In this document: one piece after another, positions 16,870 to 24,581 of the stretch
Numbering within the stretch: position 1 is the stretch's first letter
Layout: every line of letters begins with the position of its first letter
NCBI GenBank assembly: GCA_947632155.1
Contig: CANROF010000026.1
Location: 1-36,074, forward strand
Length of the DNA: 36,074 nt
From: an uncultured Oscillospiraceae bacterium
GTDB lineage: Bacteria > Bacillota > Clostridia > Oscillospirales > Oscillospiraceae
Direction of reading: 5' to 3'
Position numbers and translations under genes: made by a program
The notes under the pieces: model-generated
What the model was told of the DNA's origin: nothing
Seen by the model: only the letters and a program-made list of their open reading frames with translations
The model's database searches: none

Positions 16870-16936
16870 AGCTATTATCCTCCTATATCGTTTTTCCTCC
16901 CCGTCCCCTCGGCGGAGGACAGGTCCGGTTCTTACC

Positions 16937-16965
16937 ATTATGCACTATTTTCCCAGTAAAAGCAA
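16937..16965 (-). promoter_or_regulatory. Promoter of the PL9/SLH gene
   Basis: On the minus strand TTGCTT (16960-16965) and CATAAT (16937-16942) are 17 bases apart, 67 bases upstream of the start codon. The 5' leader carries a GC-rich stretch and then the strong ribosome binding site. The region is shared with the divergent permease promoter. Confidence 0.55.
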
Positions 16966-17053
16966 TACTTTGCCTAAAAAATTAACAATTTAAATCTTCC
17001 GATTGTGCATCATGACGCAAATGCGTCCGCCGCCACGTAAATTTTGAAAACAC

Positions 17054-17082
17054 TTGCCAAAACGCGGCGCGGATGGTAAAAT
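17054..17082 (+). promoter_or_regulatory. Promoter of the ArsP_2-like permease
   Basis: TTGCCA (17054-17059) and TAAAAT (17077-17082) are exactly 17 bases apart, 32 bases before the start codon. Confidence 0.65.
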
Positions 17083-17114
17083 AAAGTTTTATAACGACAA
17101 ATGCGGAGGATGAC

Positions 17115-17972
17115 ATGGCCGATATTCTGCTGGACGCGGCTCTTGACGCGCTGAAGCTGCTGCCCTTTTTATTTTTGACATACCTGCTCCTGGAATTTAT
17201 CGAGGAGCGCGCCGAGGCCGGCTCCCTGAAATTGGTGCGCCAGTCCGGCGTCTGGGGGCCCTTTGTGGGGGCGGCGCTGGGCGTTATCCCCCAGTGCGGC
17301 TTTTCCGCCTCGGCCTCCAGCCTCTTCGCCCAGAGGCTCATCTCCGCCGGGACACTCATCGCGGTGTTCCTGTCCACCTCGGACGAGATGCTGCCCATCC
17401 TCATTTCCAGCGCCGTCCCGCCGCTGACCATCGTCAAGATTCTGGGCGTCAAGGTCCTGGCAGGCATCGTCGCCGGACTTTTGGCGGATAAGCTCTTCCG
17501 GCTCTGCCGGCACGAGGGGGAGCGCATCGACCTACACGAGCTGTGTGAGGAGGAGAACTGCGGCTGCGAGGAGCACGGCATCCTCCTCTCCGCCCTCCTC
17601 CATACCGTCCAGATTGCGGGGTTCGTGCTGACCATCAACGTAATTTTGGGCGTGGCTCTCCATTTTGTGGGCGAGGAGACGCTGTCGGAGCTCATTTTGA
17701 ATAGGCCCGTCATCGGGCCCGTGATCTCCGGCGTGGTGGGCCTCATCCCCAACTGCGCGGCCAGCATTTTGATCACCGAGCTCTACCTCCAGGGCGCCAT
17801 GACCGCCGGGAGCATGATGGCGGGGCTTCTCTCCGCCTCGGGCGTCGGGATGCTGGTCCTCTTCCGCACAAACCGCCGGGCCATGGCGGACAACGTGAAG
17901 ATTTTGGGCTACGTCCTCGTTTTCTCCATCCTCGCCGGTATCGCCCTGGACCTTTTGGGGCTGACCTTCTGA
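17115..17972 (+). CDS. ArsP_2-type putative 10-TM metal/metalloid efflux permease
   Basis: A 285-residue membrane protein with about ten hydrophobic segments in two related halves. Each half carries a Pro-x-Cys signature, GVIPQCGFSA (C61) and GLIPNCAASI (C214), as in the ArsP_2 family of putative heavy-metal or organoarsenical exporters (often also annotated as putative manganese transporters). The halves are joined by a hydrophilic loop (residues 131-155) rich in Cys, His and acidic residues: H133, H141, C144, C149, C151, H154. That loop looks able to bind metal; this is inference. The start at 17115 has GGAGG six bases upstream. The gene is single, divergent from the lyase, with no metalloregulator (ArsR, MntR) in view, so the substrate is unresolved. 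Confidence 0.75.
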   Translation: MADILLDAALDALKLLPFLFLTYLLLEFIEERAEAGSLKLVRQSGVWGPFVGAALGVIPQCGFSASASSLFAQRLISAGTLIAVFLSTSDEMLPILISSAVPPLTIVKILGVKVLAGIVAGLLADKLFRLCRHEGERIDLHELCEEENCGCEEHGILLSALLHTVQIAGFVLTINVILGVALHFVGEETLSELILNRPVIGPVISGVVGLIPNCAASILITELYLQGAMTAGSMMAGLLSASGVGMLVLFRTNRRAMADNVKILGYVLVFSILAGIALDLLGLTF

Positions 17973-17976
17973 CACA

Positions 17977-18141
17977 TAATACTAATCCCTGATTAAAAAC
18001 GCCAACCGAGCGGCGAGGATTTTTTGCGTCAGGCGAGGAAGACGGCGCAGAGAATACTGTATGTATTGTCAAGCCGTCTGACGAAGCATGGCGCAAAAAA
18101 GACCGTCGCGAATTGGAGTTTTTGATTAGGGATTAGTATTA
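17977..18141. repeat. MITE-like element with 24-bp terminal inverted repeats
   Basis: The left arm (17977-18000) begins TAATACTAATCCCT. The right arm (18118-18141) is its complement, ending AGGGATTAGTATTA. All 24 positions pair, allowing two G-T wobbles. The interior has further matching blocks: CCAA/TTGG, TTTTGCG/CGCAAAA, GACGGC/GCCGTC and a central AATAC/GTATT hairpin. The whole 165 bp can therefore fold into one long imperfect hairpin. The ends are TA, compatible with a TA target duplication as in IS630/Tc1-type elements. There is no ORF. It begins four bases after the permease stop. Confidence 0.7.
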
Positions 18142-18186
18142 GCAGCCATGCCACACAACCCCGATAGCCGGAAATCGTTCATGTAG

Positions 18187-18466
18187 GGGCCGATGACCAC
18201 ATCGGCCCATTCCTCCGATTCGCGCCTGCTTTCCGGCAAATGATGATTCCTTATTTCCGCTGTACGGGCCGCCGCCCACGGCGGCCCATTTCCCGTTCTT
18301 CACCGCGCTCCGTTGAACGGAGGTCGGGAGCGCAATGAAAGCGCGGGCCGATGTGATCCGCCCAGGGGCACTTCCTTCGGTCGTCGGCCCCTACAGGGGC
18401 GTGGTGCGATTGATGGAAAACGGGCGGTGAATCGAAAAGACGGGTCGATGAGGTCATCGGCCCGTC
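18187..18466. repeat. Cluster of GTAGGGGCC-type hairpin repeats
   Basis: At least four units of the family also seen at 9336-9486. They are GGGCCGATG/CATCGGCCC (18187-18208), GGGCCGCCG/CGGCGGCCC (18266-18287), a longer degenerate pair GGGCCGA...TCGGCCC (18345-18390), and a 12-bp stem GACGGGTCGATG/CATCGGCCCGTC (18439-18466). Several are preceded by TGTAGGGG or followed by its complement. The stem sequences differ between units but remain complementary. No ORF here has codon use or a start site resembling the neighbouring genes. Confidence 0.7.
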
Positions 18467-18472
18467 CCGGAG

Positions 18473-18725
18473 CTCAAATTCAATATTTTTTTCAAGGACA
18501 TGTGCCTTGGAAAAATCCCTTTTGTCGCACAAGTTGGCGCCCGCAGGCGCCATGCAAGCGAGCAACCGCCGCTATGCGGCGGCTCTTAGCGAGTCGTAGC
18601 GCCTCTGCGGGGCGCGCGCAGGGCGACAGCAGGGGCATTTTCTCTGAATTTCGCAAAATTCAGAGAAAATGCCCCGCACGTTCCCCCCTGTCGGAAAAGC
18701 CCAACAGGGCTTTTTCGACAGTCTG
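18473..18725 (+). repeat. Structured intergenic repeat, copy 2 (inverted relative to copy 1)
   Basis: The second copy of the element at 7401-7656, in the opposite orientation. It starts CTCAAATTCAATA and ends GACAGTCTG. The hairpin at 18632-18675 is a perfect 20-bp stem here, against one mismatch in copy 1. Three of its base pairs differ from copy 1 on both strands. The terminal hairpin AAAAGCCC/GGGCTTTT (18695-18714) has T-rich tails on both strands and can terminate transcription leaving hydA. It lacks the CAGATTGTCAAAAAA end sequence present beside copy 1. It also lies between convergent genes. Confidence 0.85.
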
Positions 18726-18760
18726 AGGGGCGGGTCCTTGGGACCCGCCCCTGGCTTTTT
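18726..18760 (+). terminator. Strong intrinsic terminator after copy 2
   Basis: AGGGGCGGGTCC (18726-18737) pairs perfectly over 12 bp with GGACCCGCCCCT (18741-18752), three-base loop, followed by GGCTTTTT on the plus strand. It would stop plus-strand transcription before it runs antisense into hydA. For hydA itself the stem lies directly after the stop codon but has no T-run on that strand. Confidence 0.7.
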
Positions 18761-20525
18761 AGTTGAACCGCTCGCGCGCGGCGTAGGAGGTGTGTAAAAG
18801 CTCGTGGGCTTTGTGGCCGCAGGGCTCGCCCAGGTAGTCGGCGTAGAGCTGCTGGATCTGGGTGTTGTTGTGGCTCTGGCGGACGGTCTGGCGCTCGTCC
18901 TCGGAATAGAGGGCGGCGGAGCGCTTGGCCTTATAGGTATCCAGGATGTCGATGTCCTCGTTGGGCAGGAAGCAGGGCTTGACGTAGGGCTGACCGCCTC
19001 CGGCCACGCAGCCGCCGGGGCAGCCCATGATCTCGATGAAGGTGTATTTGCTCTTTCCCGCGCGGACCTCGTCCATCAGGACCTTGGCGTTCTTCATGCC
19101 GTGGGCGACAGCCACATTGACGGTGGTGCCGTCAATGTCGATGGAGGCCTCCTTGATGCCCTCTAAGCCCCGGACCTGCTCGAACTTCACAAGCTCGTGC
19201 TCTTTTCCGGTGAGGATGTGGTACGCGGTGCGCAGGGCCGCCTCCATGACGCCGCCGGTGACGCCGAAGATGACGCCGGCGCCGGTGTACTCGCCCAGGA
19301 GGTCCTGGTCAAACTCCTCGTCGGGGAGCTTCTGGAAGTTGATACCGCTGCGGCGGATGAGGTCGCCCAGCTCTCTGGTGGTGAGGACGCAGTCCACATC
19401 GGGAAGGCCGTCGGCGTTCTTGAGCTGGTCCCGTTCCTTCTCGAACTTCTTGGCGGTGCAGGGCATGATGGAGACGACGAAGATGTTCTTGGGGTCCAGG
19501 CCGTTCTTTTCGGCGAAGTAGGACTTCACGATGGCGCCGAACATCTCGTGGGGGGACTTGCAGGAGGAGAGGTGGTCAAGCTGATCTCCGTAATAATACT
19601 CGGCATAGTTGACCCAGCCGGGAGAGCAGGAGGTGATCATCGGCAGGACGCCGCCATTCTTGATGCGGCCCACCAGCTCGTTGGCCTCCTCCATGATGGT
19701 CAGGTCCGCGCCGAAGTTGGTGTCGTAGACCTTGTCAAAGCCCAGGCGCTTCAGGGCCGCCACCATCTTGCCGGTGACGGGGGTGCCGATCTTCATGCCG
19801 AACTCCTCGCCAAGAGCGGCGCGGACGGCGGGGGCGGTCTGGACCACGATGTACTTGCCGGCTTTCTTCGCCTCGTCGATCTTCCAGATCTCGCTCTTCT
19901 CCAAGAGGGCGCCGGTGGGACAGACGGAGACGCACTGGCCGCAGAGGATGCAGGGGGAGTCCATGAAGCTGCGGTTCTCGGCGGGGCCCACGATGGTGTT
20001 GAAGCCGCGGTTCTCATAGCCCAGGACGGAGAGGCCATGGGCGTTCTGGCAGCGGGCGATGCAGCGTCCGCACAGGATGCACTTGGAGGTGTCCCGGATA
20101 ATGCTGGGGCTCAGCTCGTCCACGGTGACGGGGGTGCGGGCGCCGGCCTTGTCGATGACGCGGGCGCCGGTCATCTGCGCCACGCGCAGGAGCTCGCAGG
20201 AGCCGTTCTTGCCGCACTCCTGGCACCAGGCGGAGTGGTTGGAGAGAAGGAGCTCCACGCTGGTGCGCCGGGCCTGGACGGCCTTGGGGGAAGAGATGGT
20301 GATCTCCATGCCCTCGGATACGGGATAGACGCAGGAGGCCACGAGGCCCCGGGCGCCGGTGGCCTCCACGAGGCACACGCGGCAGGAGCCCTGGTTGCAC
20401 TCGCCGTGATTGAAAGCGCAGAGGGACGGGATGTCGTAGCCGCAGCGCTTGGCGGCCTCCAAAATGGTGAGGCCCGCCTCGACCTCGTAGGGATGTCCCT
20501 CGATTTTTATGTTGACTAAAGACAT
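18759..20525 (-). CDS. hydA: [FeFe]-hydrogenase catalytic subunit HydA
   Basis: 588 residues, the catalytic subunit of a multimeric [FeFe]-hydrogenase that reduces protons to H2 (or the reverse). Order of cofactor sites: N-terminal [2Fe-2S] (C36, C48, C51, C65); His-Cys3 [4Fe-4S] (H97, C101, C104, C110); two ferredoxin [4Fe-4S] clusters (C149, C152, C155, C159 and C192, C195, C198, C202); then the H-cluster domain. Its L1 motif is TSCSPGW (298-304), L2 is MPCTAKKFE (354-362) and L3 is EIMGCPGGCVAGGGQP (498-513). L1 has Ser where the textbook monomeric motif has a second Cys; from memory this is usual in HndD-type subunits. The C-terminal tail (about 520-588) is the small-subunit region, fused. 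It lies 18 bases after hydB, with GGGAGG upstream of the start. Confidence 0.96.
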   Translation of the reverse strand: MSLVNIKIEGHPYEVEAGLTILEAAKRCGYDIPSLCAFNHGECNQGSCRVCLVEATGARGLVASCVYPVSEGMEITISSPKAVQARRTSVELLLSNHSAWCQECGKNGSCELLRVAQMTGARVIDKAGARTPVTVDELSPSIIRDTSKCILCGRCIARCQNAHGLSVLGYENRGFNTIVGPAENRSFMDSPCILCGQCVSVCPTGALLEKSEIWKIDEAKKAGKYIVVQTAPAVRAALGEEFGMKIGTPVTGKMVAALKRLGFDKVYDTNFGADLTIMEEANELVGRIKNGGVLPMITSCSPGWVNYAEYYYGDQLDHLSSCKSPHEMFGAIVKSYFAEKNGLDPKNIFVVSIMPCTAKKFEKERDQLKNADGLPDVDCVLTTRELGDLIRRSGINFQKLPDEEFDQDLLGEYTGAGVIFGVTGGVMEAALRTAYHILTGKEHELVKFEQVRGLEGIKEASIDIDGTTVNVAVAHGMKNAKVLMDEVRAGKSKYTFIEIMGCPGGCVAGGGQPYVKPCFLPNEDIDILDTYKAKRSAALYSEDERQTVRQSHNNTQIQQLYADYLGEPCGHKAHELLHTSYAARERFN

Positions 20526-20543
20526 TTCTCGGTTCCTCCCCTA

Positions 20544-22433
20544 TTATTCCTTAATGATGGCCTTGAACTTGCAGGTGGACATGCAGGCGCCGCACTTCAC
20601 GCACTTGGCGGGGTCGATCTCCATGGCGGCCAGCTTCTTGCCGGGGGCCACGTAGTCGGTGCGGGAGATGGCGGAGGCGGGGCACTGCTTGGCGCACATG
20701 CCGCAGCCGAAGCAGGAGTCCTTCACGATCTTGTACTGCATCAGGTTCTTGCAGACGTGGGCGGGGCACTTCTTGTCGTTGATGTGGGCAAGATACTCGT
20801 CCATGAAGTGGGTCATGGTGGACTTCACGGGGTTGGCCGCGGTCTGGCCCAGAGCGCACAGGGAGCCGTTCTGGGTCACGTGGACCAGCTCCTCAAGGGC
20901 GGTGATGTCGTCGGGCTCGCCCTTGCCCTCGGTGATCTTGGTCAAAATCTCAAGCATGCGCTTGGTGCCGATGCGGCAGGGGGTACACTTGCCGCAGGAC
21001 TCGTCGCAGATGAACTCCATGTAGAATTTGGCCACGTCCACCATGCAATTGTCCTCGTCCATGACGATGGCGCCGCCGGAGCCCATCATGGAGCCCTTGG
21101 CCACCAGGTTGTCAAAGTCGATGGGCTCGTCCAGGTACTCCTTCGTCAGGCACCCGCCGGAGGGGCCGCCGGTCTGGATGGCCTTGAACTCCTTGCCGCC
21201 GGGGATGCCGCCGCCGATGTCGTAGATGAGCTCCCGGAGGGTGGTGCCCATGGGGACCTCCACGAGGCCGACGTTGTTGATCTTGCCGCCCAGGGCGAAG
21301 ACCTTGGTGCCCTTGCTGCGCTCCGTGCCGTACTGGGCGAATTTCTCCCAGCCCTCCCGGAGGATGTAGGGGACGCAGGCCAGCGTCTCCACGTTATTGA
21401 CGATGGTGGGGCATTGCCACAGGCCCTTCACCGCCGGGAACGGCGGGCGGGGACGGGGCATGCCGCGCTTGCCCTCGATGGAGTTGAGGAGCGCCGTCTC
21501 CTCGCCGCAGACAAAGGCGCCGGCGCCGAGGCGGATATGTACGTCGAAGCTGAAATCGGTGCCCAGGATGTGCTCGCCCAGGAGCCCGATCTCCTTGGCC
21601 TCCTTTATGGCGATGCGCAGACGGCGCACGGCCACGGGGTATTCGGCGCGGACGTAGAAGTAGCCGTTCTTGGCGCCGATGGCGTAGCCGGCGATGACCA
21701 TGCCCTCGATGACGGCCAGGGGGTTGCCCTCAAGGATAGAGCGGTCCATGAACGCGCCGGGGTCGCCCTCGTCGCCGTTGCAGACCACGTACTTCTCGTC
21801 GCCCTTTTCATTGTAGGCAAACTGCCACTTGCGGCCCGTGGGGAAGCCGCCGCCGCCGCGTCCGCGAAGGCCGGCCTTCAGGACCTCGTTGATGACCTCC
21901 TGGCGGTCCATGGTGAGGGCGCGCATGAGCCCCTGATACCCGCCGAAGCCCAGGGCCTCGTCGATGTTCTCCGGGTCGATGGTGCCGCAGCCGTGGAGGG
22001 CGATGCGGCGCTGCTTCTTATAGAAGTTGATGTCGTCCTGGCGCTGGACCTTCTCGCCGGTGGCGGGGTCCACGTAGAGAAGGCGCTCCACGATCTGGCC
22101 GCCCAGGAGGTCCTTTTCCACGATCTCCTCCACGTCCTCTAACTTCACCATGCGGTAAAGGGTGTCCTCGGGGAAGATCTTGCAGAAGGGGCCCTGGGAG
22201 CAGAAGCCGAAGCAGCCCACCTGATTGACGGAGACTTTGTCGTGAAGGCCCTTCTCGTCGATGACCTGCTGGAATTTCTCGCGAATCTCGGCGGAGTTGG
22301 AGGAGAGGCACCCCGTGCCGCCGCAGAGCACCACGGCGCGCTTACCGTCCTCGCCCTTGAACTTGCCGTCCAGGCACGCGGAACAGGCGGCGACTTTTTC
22401 CCGGAGCTCCTCGGGTGTTTTGATCATTTCCAT
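20544..22433 (-). CDS. hydB: Hydrogenase NADH-oxidising subunit HydB (NuoF-like)
   Basis: 629 residues, the flavin subunit that exchanges electrons with NAD(H) in trimeric hydrogenases. An N-terminal thioredoxin-like [2Fe-2S] domain (C37, C42, C74, C78) is followed by the NuoF core with the FMN/NADH glycine-rich motif RGRGGGGFPTGRKW (190-203). Next come the [4Fe-4S] ligands ESCGKCTPC (C480, C483, C486) and C526, and a C-terminal two-cluster ferredoxin domain (C574, C577, C580, C584; C611, C614, C617, C621). This full layout matches HydB of electron-bifurcating HydABC rather than plain NuoF. It lies between hydC (20-base gap) and hydA (18-base gap). The ATG at 22433 has GGGAGGAAAG upstream. 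Confidence 0.95.
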   Translation of the reverse strand: MEMIKTPEELREKVAACSACLDGKFKGEDGKRAVVLCGGTGCLSSNSAEIREKFQQVIDEKGLHDKVSVNQVGCFGFCSQGPFCKIFPEDTLYRMVKLEDVEEIVEKDLLGGQIVERLLYVDPATGEKVQRQDDINFYKKQRRIALHGCGTIDPENIDEALGFGGYQGLMRALTMDRQEVINEVLKAGLRGRGGGGFPTGRKWQFAYNEKGDEKYVVCNGDEGDPGAFMDRSILEGNPLAVIEGMVIAGYAIGAKNGYFYVRAEYPVAVRRLRIAIKEAKEIGLLGEHILGTDFSFDVHIRLGAGAFVCGEETALLNSIEGKRGMPRPRPPFPAVKGLWQCPTIVNNVETLACVPYILREGWEKFAQYGTERSKGTKVFALGGKINNVGLVEVPMGTTLRELIYDIGGGIPGGKEFKAIQTGGPSGGCLTKEYLDEPIDFDNLVAKGSMMGSGGAIVMDEDNCMVDVAKFYMEFICDESCGKCTPCRIGTKRMLEILTKITEGKGEPDDITALEELVHVTQNGSLCALGQTAANPVKSTMTHFMDEYLAHINDKKCPAHVCKNLMQYKIVKDSCFGCGMCAKQCPASAISRTDYVAPGKKLAAMEIDPAKCVKCGACMSTCKFKAIIKE

Positions 22434-22453
22434 GTAAGCTTTCCTCCCTTTCC

Positions 22454-22930
22454 TTACGCGTTCCTGTACGAGGCCACGATCTCAGGGACATCGCTGACCT
22501 TGACCTTGGGGTAGACCTTGCCGTTGATGGAGACGGCGGGGGCAATGCCGCAGGCGCCAAGGCACCGGAGGGCGTCCAAGGTGAAGAGCCCGTCCGCGGT
22601 AGTCTCGCCGCCCTTGATGCCCAGGACCTCGGAGAACTTGTCAAAGACCTGTCCGCCGCCCTTGACGTAGCAGGCGGTGCCCAGGCAGCAGCCGATGACG
22701 TACTTTCCCTTGGGCTTTAAGGAGAAGTAGGAGTAGAACGTCACCACGCCGTAGATCTCGGCCACCGAGATGCCGGTCTTGGCGGACACCAGCTCCTGGA
22801 CCTCCAGGGGTATGTAGCCGTACTCGTTCTGGATGTCGCTGAGGATCATCATAAGCGGGGTGGGCTCGTCAGCGTATCTTTCGCAGATCTCGCCGATCTT
22901 CGCCGCGGCGCTTTCGCTCAAATGAGCCAT
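22454..22930 (-). CDS. hydC: Hydrogenase small electron-transfer subunit HydC (NuoE-like)
   Basis: 158 residues, a thioredoxin-like [2Fe-2S] protein of the NuoE family and the first gene of the operon. The ligands are visible as CLGTAC (C82, C87) and CLGAC (C123, C127). The N-terminal helical part with EICERY and LSDIQNEYGYIP is normal. It accepts or passes electrons next to the HydB flavin. The start at 22930 has AGGAGG eight bases upstream. Together the three genes encode a complete trimeric enzyme, expected in the cytoplasm; no membrane segment is present. No maturation genes (hydE, hydF, hydG) are in the window. Confidence 0.95.
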   Translation of the reverse strand: MAHLSESAAAKIGEICERYADEPTPLMMILSDIQNEYGYIPLEVQELVSAKTGISVAEIYGVVTFYSYFSLKPKGKYVIGCCLGTACYVKGGGQVFDKFSEVLGIKGGETTADGLFTLDALRCLGACGIAPAVSINGKVYPKVKVSDVPEIVASYRNA

Positions 22931-23008
22931 AGAAAAAACCTCCTGTATTTCGAATTTCCTCTTTCATTAAGGGCCGCGCGCCGCCCGTGGGCGCACGCAG
23001 AGCCATTA

Positions 23009-23045
23009 TTGTTAATAGAATAACATTTATACAGGTAAACTTCAA
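23009..23045 (-). promoter_or_regulatory. hydCBA promoter overlapped by a Rex-like operator
   Basis: On the minus strand TTGAAG (23040-23045) and TATTCT (23017-23022) are 17 bases apart, 86 bases upstream of hydC. The -10 lies inside an 18-bp imperfect palindrome, TTGTTAATAGAATAACAT (23009-23026), which matches the clostridial Rex operator TTGTTAA-N4-TTAACAA at 12 of 14 defined positions. Rex senses the NADH/NAD+ ratio and is known to control hydrogenase and fermentation genes, so the location fits. No rex gene is in the window. Confidence 0.6.
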
Positions 23046-23181
23046 TAGTTGTTTTCCGCTTTTTTATGCAGGATGTGATAAAATTTTCAACCAAAATGAC
23101 ATATCGCTGTCCCAAATGGAACAAAAAGTAACACGCGCCCACCGCGACGCTGTATCCGTGTTCCAGCGGGCGGCCGCGTCC

Positions 23182-24546
23182 TCAGAACATGGCGATGTAG
23201 CCCTGGATAAAGACCAGAAGGACGATGACCGGGAGGACATATGCCACGTAGGGCCGCAGCCAGCGGGGAAAGCGCAGGCCCTCCCCGGCGTCGGCCTCGC
23301 GGAGGAAGCTGTCCCACCCCCAGCCGTAACGGGAGGTGCAGAAGAAGACGTAGACAAGGCTCCCCAGGGGCAGAAGGTTGTTGCTGACGATGAAATCCTC
23401 CAGGTCCAGGACCGTGGACTCGCCCCCCAGGGGGTGGAAGCCCGAGAGGACGTTGAAGCCCAGCACGCAGGGCATGGACAGGACCAGGATGGCGGCGAGA
23501 TTCACCGCCACCGCCTTTTTCCGGCTCCAGCCCCACAGGTCCATGGCGAAGGAGAGGATGTTTTCAAAGACGGCGATGACGGTAGAGCCCGCCGCGAAGA
23601 GCATGCACAGGAAGAACATCGTCCCCCAGACGCGCCCGCCGGCCATGTTGTTGAAGATGTTGGGGAGAGTGATGAAGATGAGCTGCGGGCCGCTCCCCGG
23701 CCGGACGCCGTAGGTGAAGCAGGCGGGGAAGATGATGAGCCCGGCGATGAGCGCCACCGCGGTGTCGAGGCCGGTGACGAAGAGGGCCTCCCCGGAGAGG
23801 GAGCGCTTTTTGTCGATGTAGCTTCCGAAGATGGCGATGGAGCCGATGCCGATGCTCAGGGTGAAAAACGCCTGGCCCATGGCGCCGAAGACGACGTTGG
23901 CAAGTCCCGCCTCCGCGGCTTTTTTGAAATCGGGCTTCAAATAGAAAGCCAGCCCCTCCCCCGCCCCGGGCAGGAGCGCGGAGTGGACGGCCAGGACCAC
24001 CATGAGGCCCAGCAGGAGGAGCATCATGACCTTGGTGATTTTTTCCACGCCCCCCTGGAGCCCCAGGCTGCATATGCCGAAGCAGACGGCGACCACCGCG
24101 GCCATGCAGGCCGTCATGAGCCAGGGCTGCCCCATAAGGGTGGTAAACTCCGCCTCCACCGCCGCGGCGTCCAGGCCCTCAAAGCTCCCGGAGACGGTGC
24201 GGATGAGGTATAGGAGTATCCACCCGCCGATGGTGGTGTAGAACATCATGAGGAGGTAATTGCCCGCCATGCCGGTATATTTGTGGAGGTGCCACTTTGT
24301 CCCCGCGGGCTCCAGCTTGTCAAAGGACATGGCGATGCTGGCCTGGCTGGCCCTCCCCACCGCGTATTCCATGACCATGATGGGCAGGCCCAGAATCACC
24401 AGGAAGAACAGGTAAATGAGCACAAAGGCCGCGCCGCCGTACTGCCCCACCACGTAGGGAAAGCGCCAGACGTTCCCAAGTCCGATGGCGCATCCCGCCG
24501 AGATGAGGATAAATCCCAGCCGGGAGCCGAATTTTTCGCGCTTCAT
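23182..24546 (-). CDS. Neurotransmitter:sodium symporter (NSS) family transporter
   Basis: 454 residues with about 11-12 hydrophobic helices, the size of bacterial LeuT-type transporters that take up amino acids or amines together with Na+. The first helix carries the family hallmark SAGCAIGLGNVWRFPYVVGQ, with the unwound GLGNVWRFP segment that contributes to the sodium and substrate sites. The start is placed at 24546 (MKREKFGSRLGF) because GGAGGGG lies six bases upstream. An in-frame ATG at 24573 has none. It follows the phosphodiesterase gene by 35 bases and probably shares its transcript. The substrate cannot be assigned. Confidence 0.9.
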   Translation of the reverse strand: MKREKFGSRLGFILISAGCAIGLGNVWRFPYVVGQYGGAAFVLIYLFFLVILGLPIMVMEYAVGRASQASIAMSFDKLEPAGTKWHLHKYTGMAGNYLLMMFYTTIGGWILLYLIRTVSGSFEGLDAAAVEAEFTTLMGQPWLMTACMAAVVAVCFGICSLGLQGGVEKITKVMMLLLLGLMVVLAVHSALLPGAGEGLAFYLKPDFKKAAEAGLANVVFGAMGQAFFTLSIGIGSIAIFGSYIDKKRSLSGEALFVTGLDTAVALIAGLIIFPACFTYGVRPGSGPQLIFITLPNIFNNMAGGRVWGTMFFLCMLFAAGSTVIAVFENILSFAMDLWGWSRKKAVAVNLAAILVLSMPCVLGFNVLSGFHPLGGESTVLDLEDFIVSNNLLPLGSLVYVFFCTSRYGWGWDSFLREADAGEGLRFPRWLRPYVAYVLPVIVLLVFIQGYIAMF

Positions 24547-24581
24547 GGCGTCCCCTCCTAACTCCTTATTCATTTAATTAT

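Noticed and set aside
12691-16959. A 1422-codon open frame on the plus strand, antisense to the lyase gene
   Set aside because: It mirrors the GC-rich third positions of the real gene, has low-complexity Gly/Val/Ala composition, no domain and no ribosome binding site. The same applies to the other long antisense frames over addA, addB, recG, hydA, hydB and the ecf genes.
18473-18725. An open frame of about 70 codons shared by both copies of the structured repeat (KNPFCR...WRPQAPCKRATAAM)
   Set aside because: The differences between the copies are mostly amino-acid changing, they follow base pairing in the stem, and no start site is conserved. This fits structure conservation, not coding.
17977-18725. 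A CRISPR array or tRNA cluster in the repeat island
   Set aside because: The repeats are not regularly spaced direct repeats with unique spacers, and no cloverleaf with an acceptor stem and T-loop was found.
18759-22930. A formate dehydrogenase- or complex I-linked function for the NuoE/NuoF-like genes
   Set aside because: HydA carries the full H-cluster motifs L1-L3, and the HydB layout with an extra C-terminal ferredoxin is that of trimeric hydrogenases; no other complex I or formate dehydrogenase genes are present.
22918-23142. A short frame on the minus strand covering the hydCBA leader
   Set aside because: It spans the promoter and overlaps the hydC start; no ribosome binding site or recognisable protein.
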